Shown: positions 15,201 through 25,242 of the stretch, one piece after another | How the letters are laid out: every line of letters begins with the position of its first letter | Position numbering within the stretch: the stretch's first letter is position 1 | Assembly (NCBI GenBank): GCA_003260075.1 | Contig: QLIY01000220.1 | Span: 101,302 to 165,301, forward strand | Origin: Phallusia mammillata | Lineage: Eukaryota > Chordata > Ascidiacea > Phlebobranchia > Ascidiidae | Reading direction: 5' to 3' | DNA length: 64,000 bases | Translations under genes and position numbers: made by a program | The notes under the pieces: generated by a model | Told to the model about the DNA's origin: nothing | Seen by the model: the letters and a program-made list of their open reading frames with translations, nothing else | Databases searched by the model: none

Positions 15201-15528
15201 CAATCCGGGAGGCATTGTGTCTGCGAAATACCAGATATTTTGCTTACTTCACATTTTCCAAAAGGTGTTTGAATGTATTACAAGTGAGTTCACTTACACT
15301 ACAACATTCAACACAGAAAACCACGTCATGACTTTCCGCTTAATATTTTCCAGCCAAAAAGATTTAGAGGCGATCAGATCAGAAGTTCAACGTCAGCAAA
15401 CCGAGAACAGCAAGTTGGTTGCCTTGGCAACGAAGAACGCGCCGGCGGTCGCCACTCCCACCGATGGCCCCCCGAACGGTAGCGGGGAGAAAGCCGCCAT
15501 GCAAGAAGTTGAAGTGGACCTCGACTGA
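1..15528 (+). CDS. CLUH: Clustered mitochondria protein (CLUH/clueless), 5' end outside window
   Basis: CLUH is a cytosolic RNA-binding protein that binds mRNAs of nuclear-encoded mitochondrial proteins and controls mitochondrial distribution and metabolism (family knowledge). Exons read here: 1-108 (enters from the left), 652-806, 1153-1321, 1857-1961, 2315-2410, 4961-5088, 5218-5405, 7989-8189, 8558-8738, 9058-9158, 9385-9438, 9602-9801, 10290-10433, 10819-10988, 11544-11784, 12157-12310, 12620-12808, 13071-13228, 13399-13520, 14029-14257, 14820-14893, 15354-15528 (TGA). All junctions are GT-AG and in phase, giving 1113 residues. Recognisable blocks: [38 protein letters not shown], the CLU core with [18 protein letters not shown], a lysine-rich linker, then the TPR-like region (about residues 750-1030) with [20 protein letters not shown]. 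The C-terminus is a short acidic tail. About 200 N-terminal residues are missing compared with human CLUH (about 1300). The first donor, GTCAGC, is weak. Introns 5 and 7 are long (about 2.5 kb each). Confidence 0.97.
476..490. mobile_element. hAT-type MITE fragment (one terminus only)
   Basis: The sequence ends in TTGAGAACCACTG, the complement of the CAGTGGTTCTCAA terminus seen on several complete elements in this window. It lies in the first visible CLUH intron. The left terminus is not recognisable; the GGGGGCC-rich bases from about 390 may be its eroded interior. Confidence 0.5.
2411..4960 (+). other. Long CLUH intron 5, no gene found
   Basis: This 2.55-kb intron has only short open frames without recognisable similarity. 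Bases 3540-3800 are distinctly richer in GC and CpG, with TAGCAAC and CACGTG-type words, and could be an intronic regulatory element. Bases 4674-4745 carry the CGACGTTTCGACGTCCTATA...CTTCATCAGGG motif shared with the foldback element at 7166-7301. Confidence 0.5.
5643..5753. mobile_element. Palindromic MITE, family 'GGCCCAAATARACGTAAAAA'
   Basis: The termini are inverted: ACGGCCCAAATAAACGTAAA at the left and the complement of TTTACGTCTATTTGGGTCGT at the right, about 110 bp in all, in CLUH intron 7. Partial relatives occur near 28788-28830, 42649-42715 and 51388-51438. No coding capacity. Confidence 0.7.
6225..6566. mobile_element. hAT-type MITE containing a 57-base poly-C run
   Basis: It starts CAGGGG and ends with GGTTGCCCACCTATG, resembling the CAGGGGTGGGCAACC termini of Charlie-like hAT elements. 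The flanks TCCTAAAG (6217-6224) and TCTTAAAG (6567-6574) look like an 8-bp target duplication with one change. Directly after the left terminus lies an uninterrupted run of 57 C (6231-6287) bounded by GGGG on both sides. Confidence 0.65.
6231..6287. repeat. Poly-C run, 57 bases
   Basis: An uninterrupted C homopolymer inside the hAT-type element at 6225-6566 in CLUH intron 7. The apparent minus-strand open frame across it encodes only glycine and is not a gene. Confidence 0.95.
7166..7301. mobile_element. Near-perfect foldback MITE
   Basis: The left arm 7166-7212 and the right arm 7254-7301 are inverted copies of about 47 bp with only about three differences. They enclose a 41-base centre carrying CGACGTCTCATACGAGACAC and CTTCATCAGGG. 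No open frame. It lies in CLUH intron 7, about 690 bp upstream of exon 8. The central motif also occurs at 4700-4740. Confidence 0.8.
7429..7505. repeat. Two tandem 37-bp repeats; third copy at 8299-8335
   Basis: The unit runs from TCTCTTGTTACGTAACA to GTGACGACAGAT. Copies are at 7429-7465 and 7469-7505 (40-bp period), with a further closely matching copy at 8299-8335 in the next intron. The copies therefore flank CLUH exon 8 (7989-8189). Confidence 0.85.
8299..8335. repeat. Third copy of the 37-bp repeat
   Basis: This copy differs from the one at 7429-7465 at about three positions. It lies in CLUH intron 8, downstream of exon 8, in direct orientation with the two upstream copies. Confidence 0.8.
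10490..10706. mobile_element. hAT MITE, family A
   Basis: 217 bp, beginning CAGTGGTTCTCAAAC and ending GTTTGAGAACCACTG. It is flanked by a perfect 8-bp duplication, GTTTAAAT, at 10482-10489 and 10707-10714. Perfect termini and duplication identify it as hAT superfamily. It is in CLUH intron 13, about 110 bp before the next exon. Relatives are at 48075-48288 (inverted) and 60516-60733. Confidence 0.92.
12456..12605 (+). repeat. 21-bp minisatellite of CRE (TGACGTCA) units in CLUH intron 16
   Basis: TGACGTCA occurs at 12493, 12514, 12535, 12556 and 12598, with TGGCGTCA at 12577. Six units therefore lie exactly 21 bp apart, each usually preceded by AAA. Looser matches (TTACGTCA at 12474, TGACATCC at 12456) extend the array leftward. 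The last unit ends 14 bp before the first base of exon 17 (12620). Whether bZIP factors bind here is not known. Confidence 0.9.
13786..13950. mobile_element. hAT-type repeat remnants
   Basis: CAGGGGTGTGCAACAGGCGG at 13786 resembles a Charlie-like hAT terminus. A second terminus-like motif, CAGCGTTTTCCAACCGGTGG, begins near 13918. I could not pair either with an inverted end, so the boundaries are approximate. They lie in CLUH intron 19. Confidence 0.4.
14304..14682. mobile_element. hAT MITE, 379 bp
   Basis: It begins CAGTAGTTCTTAACCTGGG and ends TAAGAACCACTG. The 8-bp flanks are ATATAGGC (14296-14303) and ATTTAGGC (14683-14690), a duplication with one change. It lies in CLUH intron 20. Its open frames are short and match no transposase. 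Confidence 0.85.
15034..15125. mobile_element. MITE fragment, 'TAGTGATGCACCGAAG' family
   Basis: It begins TAGTGATGCACCAAAG and is rich in TTCGGCC. Related sequence is at 27074-27110 and, inverted, at 56614-56722. These resemble the termini of widespread DNA transposons. Boundaries are approximate. It is in CLUH intron 21. Confidence 0.6.
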
Positions 15529-16145
15529 CCCCTGGCGGACGAACAATAACGGATTTTTTTAGTTACATTTCCACCGTCCTCTGTTGCTCCCAGTTCCAGA
15601 TTTCAAACTTCCGAGGGGATTTCCCCGAATTCAGGACTTGACAGCTGGTCACGTGATCTGTTTTTTTTGAAAATTGTCCCACAAAAGGGGAATCACCGCG
15701 CCTGGACAGCTCTGTGGTCACGTGACCGTTTGTGTTCGTTCGCTTAATTTTAGTCTGAAAGCAGCATCAGCGTTAGGTGGCGCTCTTGAGCTACGCTATG
15801 CATTATATAGTGGCGCGCTTCTAATTGTTTATTTATTCGCAACGGCAGGTAGCGGTCATGTGACGTAACAATCGTCTATTGAAACGCATTGACGGGAAAC
15901 AAATCAAATCTCTATGAATTGTTCACGTTTAAATTTCGCTTTAAAATCGTTGCAAAGTGGGTGTTTTTACGTGCACGGCTGAGCACGCTTGAAGCGGGTT
16001 TCGAACTAGCTTCGTGCCGTCAACCGAAGCTTTTGTTGACATTTAGGTGCAGTAAAATTAGACAACGTTATAAACTATACACGAACGAGCCTCTGAAACC
16101 CGCTTTATGTGCTTATCTGTGTACGCAATAAACATCCTCTGTTAC
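15529..16145 (+). other. Probable CLUH 3' UTR with poly(A) signal
   Basis: This stretch follows the CLUH stop codon. The first canonical AATAAA downstream is at 16127-16132, so a 3' UTR of roughly 600 bases is plausible. No other gene is seen in it. The end of the transcript is inferred from the hexamer only. Confidence 0.45.
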
Positions 16146-16199
16146 CTAACAAGTTGCACTGCAATCAGATTCCCCACGTGTATTTTTTCTAACATATCT

Positions 16200-16400
16200 A
16201 ACGGTCGGTTCTTGTTTTTCAAAAAAATAAATTATAATTCGTTTACAGACCTCTTCGTTTTTCACCAAAATCTCGAAAAGTTTTGACGTCACTGTGTTTG
16301 TGCTACAACTATGACGTCATATTCGATTACGTCACTAACAAAGACCTAACCATTGTTGTTAACAACGTCATAATGGGCGAATGAAGTATTTTTGCTGCGA
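16200..16400. promoter_or_regulatory. CRE-rich patch between CLUH and LDH
   Basis: TGACGTCA occurs at 16284 and 16312, ATTACGTCA at about 16327 and AACGTCATAATG near 16365, within 100 bp. It lies downstream of the CLUH poly(A) signal in the convergent intergenic region. The motif is a good match to the CREB/ATF site; function is inferred. Confidence 0.45.
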
Positions 16401-16929
16401 GTGAAATTTTCGGAACGGTGTTATATTTTTTACCCCATTTTTGGTTTAATTTCGAATTTTTATTTGACCATTTTTCACGAATTGTTAAATGTAAAACTCT
16501 GCTGCGCGAAATTTAATTTAGAAATCTCACTTGTGTCCTGATGCCGCGAATTAATTTCCGCACATTATCTTTTTTCTCCTGGTATCTCATATGTTTTTCT
16601 CCCCACTGGATAAAAGTTGAACCCTATAGCGCCACCTTTTGTGTATTGTGTGTTTTGGGTGTTGGGTTTCCTGTGTTGTTATTACAATTGATTTTTACGA
16701 GCAAACCGACTCTGATTTTCTGCTTGAGTTATGTTACGTTTTACTTAAAATCGTAGGTTTTTCTGTCGACAGTTGTACAGAATAGAGCCGAGCCAGAACT
16801 CGAGCACTCGGTACCGAGCATCGCTGGTTTTGATGATCGGTGCTCGGTATACGAACTGACCCGAGCATTAAATTTGTATATTTATTTCCTGCTAACATAC
16901 CAATCTAATGTTTTTTAAATACGTTAGAT

Positions 16930-17115
16930 CAGTGGTTCTCAAACTTTTTTTGTTGCGACGCCCCTGGAAAAGATTTCTGGACTTCCAGCAAATAAAAGTT
17001 AATATGGAAACTTATTTAAAATTGTGTTTGTTGATACAACAACAAAAGCCACGAAACGGAACTATTCTGTGACGCCCTTGGAAAATTGAAACGACGCACA
17101 GTTTGAGAACTACTG
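16930..17115. mobile_element. hAT MITE, family B
   Basis: 186 bp, from CAGTGGTTCTCAAAC to GTTTGAGAACTACTG, with a perfect 8-bp duplication CGTTAGAT at 16922-16929 and 17116-17123. The interior has TTGCGACGCCCCTGG. The same family is at 25045-25242 and 62605-62802. Confidence 0.92.
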
Positions 17116-17635
17116 CGTTAGATGGTTGAAAAATGCGTGCTTCTAGGGCCCGTACAGCTGGAAGGACCTTGGAAAGCTGCAAAACTATCTTGGAATTGGA
17201 AATGTTTGTGACGTCACAATGCAACGAGCATTAACGTGCGATGCTCTTTGTTTCATCAAACTGAACATTTGCGGTCTTGGCCCATCCCTAGTACAAAATC
17301 AACGTAACCTTTTTCCAGAGAACAGAAAGCTACAGTCAATTAAATATGTTTAATACGTGCAAGAAATACAATTAAGAACAAGTGCTCAAAAACAACTACA
17401 ACAAAAAACAGGAACACAGCTTAAATCCACATAGCGACGAGTTTGGAAATATATATCACACAGTTTTCACTTTTCACAATTTTGAAACATTTGAAAATCA
17501 TTTATGAAACAGGAAATCTTTTTGTAATCCGCTTTCATATTCGACAACTACAGGCTTAGAACTGAATATAAATGTAACGCACACTTTTTAGTACTAATAT
17601 ATATAAACTGTCACATTGCAACGCAAGGTTTAATA

Positions 17636-17853
17636 CAGTGGTTACCAACCGGGGAGGAATTTACTTTAATTTTTACATGCGGTTTGTAAATAGATCTTAA
17701 AGCACTGGAAATATAACCTGTGAAGTTGATAAAATACACAGTTTTAACCGATCTTTGTATGGTTTAGCATCTACTATGTAAAATATTAGGGAGGAATGAA
17801 AATATTTTGAATTGTTAAGGAAGAATTTCGCCGAAAAAAGTTGGGAACCACTG
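17636..17853. mobile_element. hAT MITE, family C
   Basis: 218 bp, from CAGTGGTTACCAACC to GTTGGGAACCACTG, with a perfect 8-bp duplication GTTTAATA at 17628-17635 and 17854-17861. A relative in opposite orientation, split by a SINE, is at 57284-57721. Confidence 0.92.
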
Positions 17854-18026
17854 GTTTAATAGATGCAGTGGACGGATTTGCAACAACGTAAAGCATTAAT
17901 AAATCACTTAGAGGAGTTTTAACCATTACGTTGCAATCTGTGTATGTTAATTCATACGTAAAAAATGCCGTCGAACAACAACGGCGGTTTGTGACGTCAC
18001 ATACAGACAGTGGGGCAATTGTGACG

Positions 18027-19639
18027 TCACCATTTGAGGCCTTTCTGAACTTGGTCGATGAGTTCTGCGCTCTTGCTCAGCAAAGCTTTCTCTTCGGGGC
18101 TCAGGTTTACGTGTACGATACTGCAGACGCCCGACGCATCCAACACACAGGGAAGGGACAAACATACGTCGTGTTTCACCCCAACCTGACCCTGTAAAAC
18201 ACCCCACCGATCCGGTAAATTTAAATGTCGTACTTAAGTAGCAAGTTTAAACAGTTTCTGGTTCAGGTCAGTTGAATAAATGGACAGCACAAATGCCTTT
18301 ACTATTTATGTGTTTGAAATTCTCTGTCCTATGAGAACTATATTGTGGAATTTTGTACTAAAATGACCGGTGGTGGGATTCAGTCGGTTCGCATCGGTTC
18401 TATAGAACCGCCTCACGAAATGTTATGAGATCAGCGAACGGTTTACTGGTTACTGTCAATGGACTTTTTGTAACAGAACCGGCTGAAAAACATGACTTTT
18501 GTGATAGAACCGGATGACAAAAAAATCATATCTCACCACTGTGTTTGACTTTAAAAGCTAAAAATTTTAACAAGTCTACGCTAAAAAACACTTTATGTAA
18601 AAATATCAAAGACCAATCTGGTTATAACTGATCCTACTTGTATCTAATGAGAGGAACGTACCTGTACGAAGCACGATACCGGCATTACCCTCTGTTTATT
18701 GCCGATAATCGCATCAACGATGTCAGCGCAGCTCAAACCAATCGCCCAGTTCGTGTATCCTTTTAACTTTATGACGTCATAAGCGCTGTTGATAAAAAGA
18801 ATGTTGTTATTGTCAGATTTGTTTTTCAACGCATTATATACCACACTTTATCGAACTTAAACTCAACTTGAAATGCTAATAAAAATCGAAAAAGTCTTCA
18901 AAATATATTTGTTCCTTTCCTGTGGTTGTTCTGGTAATTTTTTCATATACTTGGTAAATTTATATTTTGGAAAAATTCCGACTTAAACTTGAAAAATGTG
19001 TCTAACGCCCTGGTACAAACTGTAGTCATGCTATACATCAGATAAATACGAATACCCTGGTTTACACAGTGAGCTTGTTGTACGACGGGGTCGTTTTTAA
19101 GAGTTTTCGTTCCTCAAATTTGAAGTCAACATCTAGATCGTATTACAGACGCCCAATTGAAAGAACACGTGGTAATTTAATCACATGTATTTCCTGACAT
19201 TATTCTCATGTTTCAAAACTTGTAACGTTTCTTGTTGACAACGTTTGCTCACATAACACGATGACTTCATGGCACCGTAATACGAAAGATGTACATTGCA
19301 TATAATTTCAATAACTTATAGATAAGTTAATAAAGTTTTACTAATATTGAATGTTTGCGATTTAAGTCCTGGATATAAGGCATAACTAGCCAATGATACG
19401 ATTTCATTTAGGTAATGTTTCTTGTATTCGATGTATCCGTAAGTTGATCTTTTTTAGAGGTTATAAGACACAAGAAAGCAAACAAATTGTGTGGTACAAT
19501 ATTTGCGGGTGTGTTGTGCTCCAAAACAACTTTACCAAAAGGTTAAACTACATTTCGGCCCCAATTGAGACTCGAACAAATATTAAACAACGCTGTAAGC
19601 AGTGGCGTAGGCAGCTGAAAATTTTGGGAGGGGCCAAAT

Positions 19640-19734
<95 letters not shown>

Positions 19735-22498
19735 TTACCAAACACGCGACTTAACAAACTGTGGTTCGACGGGACAGCCAAAAGATTTATTTACTGATTT
19801 ATTCCATGTTTGCATAAATATATAAAAAGCATGGATTTCGTCTAACAACTTGGTGACAACAGTCATCTTTTGAAATTTATATATTCCTTTGATAGTTAAG
19901 AGACGAAACTACACTAAATTTAAGTTCTCAATAAACAAAAATTTAGGAGGGGCCAAAAGGGCCTGGCTACGCCACTGGCTGTAAGGTTGGCAAAGCATAA
20001 AAAGTTTTTTCCTACCCGTCCACAACCTCCTTGTGTATTTTATCCCATCCCTTAGGACCATCTTTTTGTCCGATCTTCGGCTCGATGGAAGTCAAGGTCG
20101 TTCCAGCCACATTTACACCGCTCCATAGAGGGACTATAATAACACAAAATCAAAGACGTGTAAAAAACGTGCATACTTTAGTTGTTAAAAATCAAAGTTA
20201 AGTTAAACATGAAGTCATGACTGGGATCAGCTTAAAGCGTCGATGCAGACCAGCGATCACGGCACACTCATGTTTAAATCACAGTACGCCAGGCCCATTG
20301 AAGATGTTATACCGAAGCAAGCCGATCACCAAGTATTCCATATGGCAAGGCATAGGCTAAAAAATCTTGCCTCGGTGGTATTCGAACCCACGACAGGAGT
20401 CTTTCCGGGACTCGCGCTCTACCAACTGAGCTAAGCAGGCTCAGTGGTTAACCCGTTGGTAGAGCGTCACAAAAAAAAGTAATTCTTACCACTAGAGTCG
20501 CCATGTTCACCGATGATCCAACCGTGTATACTGCATGGTGATGCCTTCAATCGTTGTGAGATTATGTGTCGGAATCTTGCGGAATCGAGGTTGGTGCCCG
20601 ATCCCACCACACGGTGGCGTGGCAGCCCAGAGAGCTTCCAAGCAACGAATGTCATAAGATCAACTGTAAGACAAAAATGAAATGCTAACATACACAACCA
20701 AAAACTTGCTTAAAATTAGTTTGTAAAATTTTTGTAGCAAATAAATTTGTTTTGCCAAAAAAATACAAATAACCGTCTCCAAATTATTTTTGATTGCCAC
20801 ATCTGTCACTTTATGGATTTTGGAATAGGTACTACTTTAGGCTTCTCGACAGAGTCATGAAATTTGTAAACTGATCGTAGAAACCTTTGTATCAACATAA
20901 AACAAACCACAGATTAAAGTCATAGCCACAGATAACAAATGTCAGTCACTGGAGTAAAACCAGAGGGTATATGTCTGCGATATATATCACAGATGGTAGT
21001 CATATCTTCATGTCAACAGGTTTTAATTTCTTACAAGAACCATACCTTATGGGAAATAAGTACCGAATAGGCATTGATCCTTCTGTCTTTTGTGAACATT
21101 TATCAATACAAAATAGATAAGTCAATGGCAATATTGTACTCATTAATTAAACAAAAACTATTAAGTATGTTTTGTAAAGTATACACTGGGCCAAGTAGAC
21201 ACAAAAAGCCATGTTTTCATATTAAACCAGTGGTGGGATTCAGCCACTTCACACTGGCTCTATAGAACCGTCTCACGAAATTTTATGAGATCAGCAAACC
21301 GGTTAGCATTACTGGTTACTGTCAACGGACTTTTTGTAACAGAATTGGCTAAAAAAACATGACTTTTGTGATAGAACTTTTTCATATGCTTTGCCATTAA
21401 CAGTGATAAAATATAGCTATGGAATTAATTACAGCTATTTTTAAACCTTGTTAGGATAAAATTATATTTCAATGTAATTTGTATCTACCTGGGTTTGATA
21501 TGACAACAATAATTGCTTCAGGACTGTGTTTCACAATTTGTGGGATAATTGCCTTGAAAATGTTCACGTTGCGTTGAACCAGATTCAGTCGCGATTCACC
21601 AACTTGCTGTCGTGCTCCAGCAGTCACAACTACTATTTTGCTTCCGGCAGACAAAGCATAATCTAAGAGTAAAAAATATAATGATAAAATTGTGGACAGA
21701 TTAACAGTACAAAAGTATAATTGTTGCAATACAAGAATTCTAAAAAAACATTTATTGTGTTTGTTACAAAACATCTGTCTCTTGATCTTTGTGCCTTACT
21801 TGACTTTAAAGTTAATTATTACCAAAACATTACGATTTGTTTTTGTTTTTTGTTTTTTACCAACCTTTGCCACCATTGATCCTGACATTTTGCAAAAACA
21901 GATTTCCATGATTTAAATCAAGAATTTCTCCGCTGAGTTTATCCTCGATTACATCAATCAGTGTGAGATCAGTTGCCAAGTTCTGTAATATTGCAAAAAT
22001 TAATTTAATCTAAAAACATATGATTTCATGGCGAAACATTGCAAAAAATGATTCATAATTTTAATCATCTAGTGTTGCTGCCAACCATTTGCCTTTGATA
22101 AATCCATTGTATTCTCCAACTGATTGCAAAGACATTTAACTTTTTTGTTTTACCTCATTTTGACCAACAGTTTACAACAAAATTGTGTTGAACTAGAACA
22201 TGAAAACATATCATGTCACCATTTAAAAAGGATCTTTAAACAAATTTTCCTAATGATACAAAACACTAACCTTCAGCAGAATGCTCATACTGCAAGCCAT
22301 TCCAACCATACCGACACCAACCACAGTGATTTTGCAAGGAGGGCGAGAATGGTCCCCGGATATTTGGGTGAACAATCGTTGTCGGATTGTGTCATCGAAT
22401 TCTGAATCTTCTGCCATGATGCTGTTTATAAATCCGTCACTAGTCCCTTGTTTATACTGCAGGTAGAGACTCACTAAACTGTGCACAAAAGTTGCCAT
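18027..22498 (-). CDS. LDH: L-lactate dehydrogenase
   Basis: Converts pyruvate and NADH to lactate and NAD+ in the cytosol. Coding exons (5'->3' on the minus strand): 22498-22271, 21982-21865, 21662-21489, 20663-20490, 20133-20016, 18785-18662, 18191-18027 (TGA). All are GT-AG and in phase, giving 366 residues from the first ATG. Visible motifs: dinucleotide loop GVGMVG (61-66), the LDH-specific glutamine in [16 protein letters not shown], catalytic LDSARFR (Asp200, Arg203), active-site GEHGDSS with His227, and [12 protein letters not shown]. An in-frame ATG at 22415-22417 (MAEDSEF) has a better start context (A at -3, G at +4) and would give 339 residues, close to vertebrate LDH (about 332). 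It is therefore the likelier main start. Convergent with CLUH, divergent from the seven-TM gene. Introns carry a SINE and MITEs. Confidence 0.97.
18367..18541. mobile_element. hAT-like MITE, family D ('GGTGGGATTCAG')
   Basis: It begins CCGGTGGTGGGATTCAG, contains the palindrome GGTTCTATAGAACC, and ends TCTCACCACTG. Other copies are at 21228-21378, 27172-27477, 37519-37758 and 63188-63365. This one lies in the last LDH intron. Confidence 0.8.
19600..19977. mobile_element. hAT-like MITE with a 94-base poly-C run
   Basis: It begins CAGTGGCGTAGGCAG and ends GGCTACGCCACTG, with a perfect 8-bp duplication GCTGTAAG at 19592-19599 and 19978-19985. GGAGGGGCCAAA is inverted-like near both ends. It lies in LDH intron 5, about 30 bp beyond the donor of the exon at 20016-20133. 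The interior is dominated by poly-C at 19641-19734. Confidence 0.9.
19641..19734. repeat. Poly-C run, 94 bases
   Basis: An uninterrupted C homopolymer inside the MITE at 19600-19977. The proline-only and glycine-only open frames across it are artefacts of the repeat. Confidence 0.95.
20218..20441 (-). mobile_element. tRNA-derived SINE
   Basis: Read on the minus strand, the head is tRNA-like: TAGCTCAGTTGGTAGAGCG (A box), a GAGTC/GACTC anticodon-type stem and GTGGGTTCGAATACCAC (B box and T arm). A body of about 150 bp follows that is unrelated to tRNA and ends near TGATCCCAG. The body recurs at 57490-57681 and, in part, near 56150-56225. It sits in LDH intron 4, about 50 bp beyond the donor of the exon at 20490-20663. 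The acceptor stem is incomplete, so it is not a functional tRNA. Confidence 0.85.
21228..21378. mobile_element. hAT-like MITE, family D, 3'-truncated
   Basis: It begins CAGTGGTGGGATTCAGCC, contains TCTATAGAACCG and GGTTAGCATTACTGGTTACT, and stops at GATAGAAC without the terminal inverted end. It lies in LDH intron 3. Confidence 0.75.
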
Positions 22499-24244
22499 AC
22501 AAAAACGATTTCAGTGCATCTTAACACATAAAAATGAAAGAAAAGTCAAAAAATAAAACTCAAATTTTTGAACAAAAAGCATGCATGCCAAAAATAAAAG
22601 GAACGTTTTAAACAGTAACAAAGAGCCAATTGAGCAGCTAGTTTTTAATCTTAAATAAATCAGACTTTATAATGCAGTTCTTGCAAGTTTAAAATGCATA
22701 TCCAAGATACCAAATTGTTTGAAAAACTGACTTTTAAAAACACAGCAGAATAAAAATTAAAAGGCATTTTTTAAAAATTACAGTATTAGTGACTAAAAAT
22801 AATACAAAGCTCAATAGAAAGCTGACCCAACCATTTTTCATCACAAAGTTTTGCGAAATGACTGCGCTATTAAGTGATGTGGAGCACACAGGATATACCT
22901 GGCTAGTGGCTATATAGAAAGGAAATGACTTCGTGCTCGATACAACGCAGCGATACTACAGAATGTGTCAAGACGTGACAGTTGCAAGTCGAAGTAAAGA
23001 AAATGCCTGGACCTAATTCTAAACTAACTTTCCGCAAAAACAAAACAGGAAAGTCTTGCATCAATGCAAATCCGTGGTTAAATAAAAAACATGAAATTGC
23101 AAATTTATTATTAATAAAATAATTTAGTTAAACAGACTTTTGATAAACTCTACTTGCAGATACCCTATTTAGCAATCTTTGGTTGAGCACTACATCTACA
23201 TGTAAACTTAAGAACAACCTGGGTTTTCTAACAATGTCAGATGCAAAAACTTTTTACCAAACAAAAAATCAACGCCATAAAGTTAAAGTTTTTATAACAA
23301 TAGCACATTATGACAAACAAAACTAAAGAACTTCGCCATTGTCAGTCTATCTCTAGCCTACCCCGCCCAATTTAAAAGGAACCATTGTCCCCAAATTCCG
23401 TTACTTATTTCAAAATTCAACCTCTTAAACTGTTATTAAACTGTACAACCTGCTTACCTGCAGATAAACTGCAAATGCGCCCTCTCGTTTACGTGTTACC
23501 CCGCGAAATACAGCGGTACGTGCGATCTAATCTATTCATAACATTCCGAAATTTTCGAGACAAGCGCGCAGTCACGTACTCGCTACTATGACGTCATAAT
23601 GCCGGTGTTACACTGAATTCACCTCTATTTAGGGAGTTGTCATGAAAAGGTGTTAGTGTAATATTTTTATGCGAGAAGCAATTTTTAGCAGTGGAATTAT
23701 TTTTGCAATGTGCTTTTATGCAAGAATAACACCTAAAATACTTTAATACTAAATATTTATTCACATAATTTTAATCTATGCCCAACTTAGATCGAAATGC
23801 CGAAACGTCTACATCCAGCCAGCAAATAATGCTTGCGGAAAAATACGCTTGCATGCTGACAAAGCAAAGCGCCGAAATTCGCGAAAAGCTGCCATTACTA
23901 CTTGGATTTTAAAACAAGGATTTTAAAACACAATGTTGTGTTCGCAATGCCTGTTGCTTTGGTGTTACTTGCATTAGATTCGGTTGATCGTTATTAACAG
24001 TGAAACGATAAAACAGTTTGCATTATTTGTAGAATAGGAAAGTACACATTGTTGATTAAAATGTTAGTTTGGGTCCAAAAAGTTGCAGTAAAATGGATTG
24101 TGGCAATTGAATTAAACATCCATCAGATTATTTTACTTCAAAACGTCGAAGAAATGAAAACATTTAATGTTTGAGTCGTGTTTGTCCCAAACAAACAAAT
24201 ATCTGTCGCTGCAACTGGAAATAACGTATTTACGAAATAGGTAA

Positions 24245-24342
24245 GTTATGGTTGCTTATGGTGTGGTATGTATTTATTAGAATGTAGAAGTTTGGGTTAT
24301 GGTTGCTTATGGTGTGGTATGTAATTAGAATGTAGAAGTTTA
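24245..24342. repeat. Tandem duplication, about 51-bp unit
   Basis: The block starting GTTATGGTTGCTTATGGTGT and ending AATGTAGAAGTTT occurs twice, at 24245 and 24296. The second copy lacks about three bases in the middle. Confidence 0.85.
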
Positions 24343-25044
24343 GGTCCCCGTTTTATTGTGTACTCCTGCTTTGAATAATCAAAGGACGTCCAGGTCCAGA
24401 AGATGCATAATTGAAACATTTCTATGCAGCAATTTAGCGTAGGGTACAAGAAGAATTAAACCACGAAACTTCAATCATTGATGTTTTCTTTGGCGGCCGT
24501 ATAAAGTTGTCATTACTTCACACATTCAAATCCGCGAAGGATGTATGTTGAGGTGCAATAGTCGGCAACTGAATAGTTTGAAAAACAATGTGTAAACGAT
24601 GATTTGTTTGATGCAGCAATGCTGAGATCAGCAAATATCCCCCTTTCTTTAAAATCAGCAGAACCAAATGTTATTGAATAGCGCAGCTGCAACACCTTTC
24701 AGTTTCTGTGCGTTAAACAAAGGCTATAACGTGCTTGCAGATCGCTTAGAAAACCTTGTAACGAGTAACGTAAAGCTTATCTGCCAGGCAAGTAGGCTTA
24801 AAAACTTGCTTACCATATTTTTGTAACGAAGTTAACAGCTATGATTGCCAGACATGGGGTCGAATACACGCGTCCTGTATTCGATTACTTTACGAATACC
24901 TGCATGACTGTATTCGAATTCATGAATACTTTGGTAATTTTTGAGGGACAACAATTCGAATGGTATTCGAATAAAACGAGTCAAGTATTTGTGTTCATGA
25001 ATTGTTGACCAAACTACAACGACAAGTAATTTATTGTGTTAGTG

Positions 25045-25242
25045 ACAATTCTCAAACTGTGCGTCGTTTCAATTTTCCAAGGGCGTCGCAGAATAGTTCC
25101 GTTTCGTGGCTTTTGGTGGTTGTAGTAAGTTCCCTTATTAACTTGTGGTTGTAGTAAGTTTCCTATAAATTTGCTGGTGCGTCGCAAGTCCTGAAAAACT
25201 TGTCCAGGGGCGTCGCAACAAACAAAAGTTTGAGAACCACTG
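25045..25242. mobile_element. hAT MITE, family B
   Basis: Its termini ACAATTCTCAAAC and GTTTGAGAACCACTG are flanked by TGTTAGTG (25037-25044) and TGTTAGTC (25243-25250). The interior shares the GCGTCGCA and CAGGGGCGTCGCAACA blocks with 16930-17115 and 62605-62802. Confidence 0.88.

Noticed and set aside
19548..19797. Long proline-only and glycine-only open frames across poly-C runs (also 6196-6393, 42079-42379, 58668-58862)
   Set aside because: The frames exist only because a C or G homopolymer has no stop codon; flanking residues show no domain and the runs lie in transposon copies.
20370..20441. Possible functional tRNA gene on the minus strand
   Set aside because: A and B boxes are good, but the acceptor stem does not pair fully and the sequence continues into a repeated SINE body, so it is a tRNA-derived SINE.
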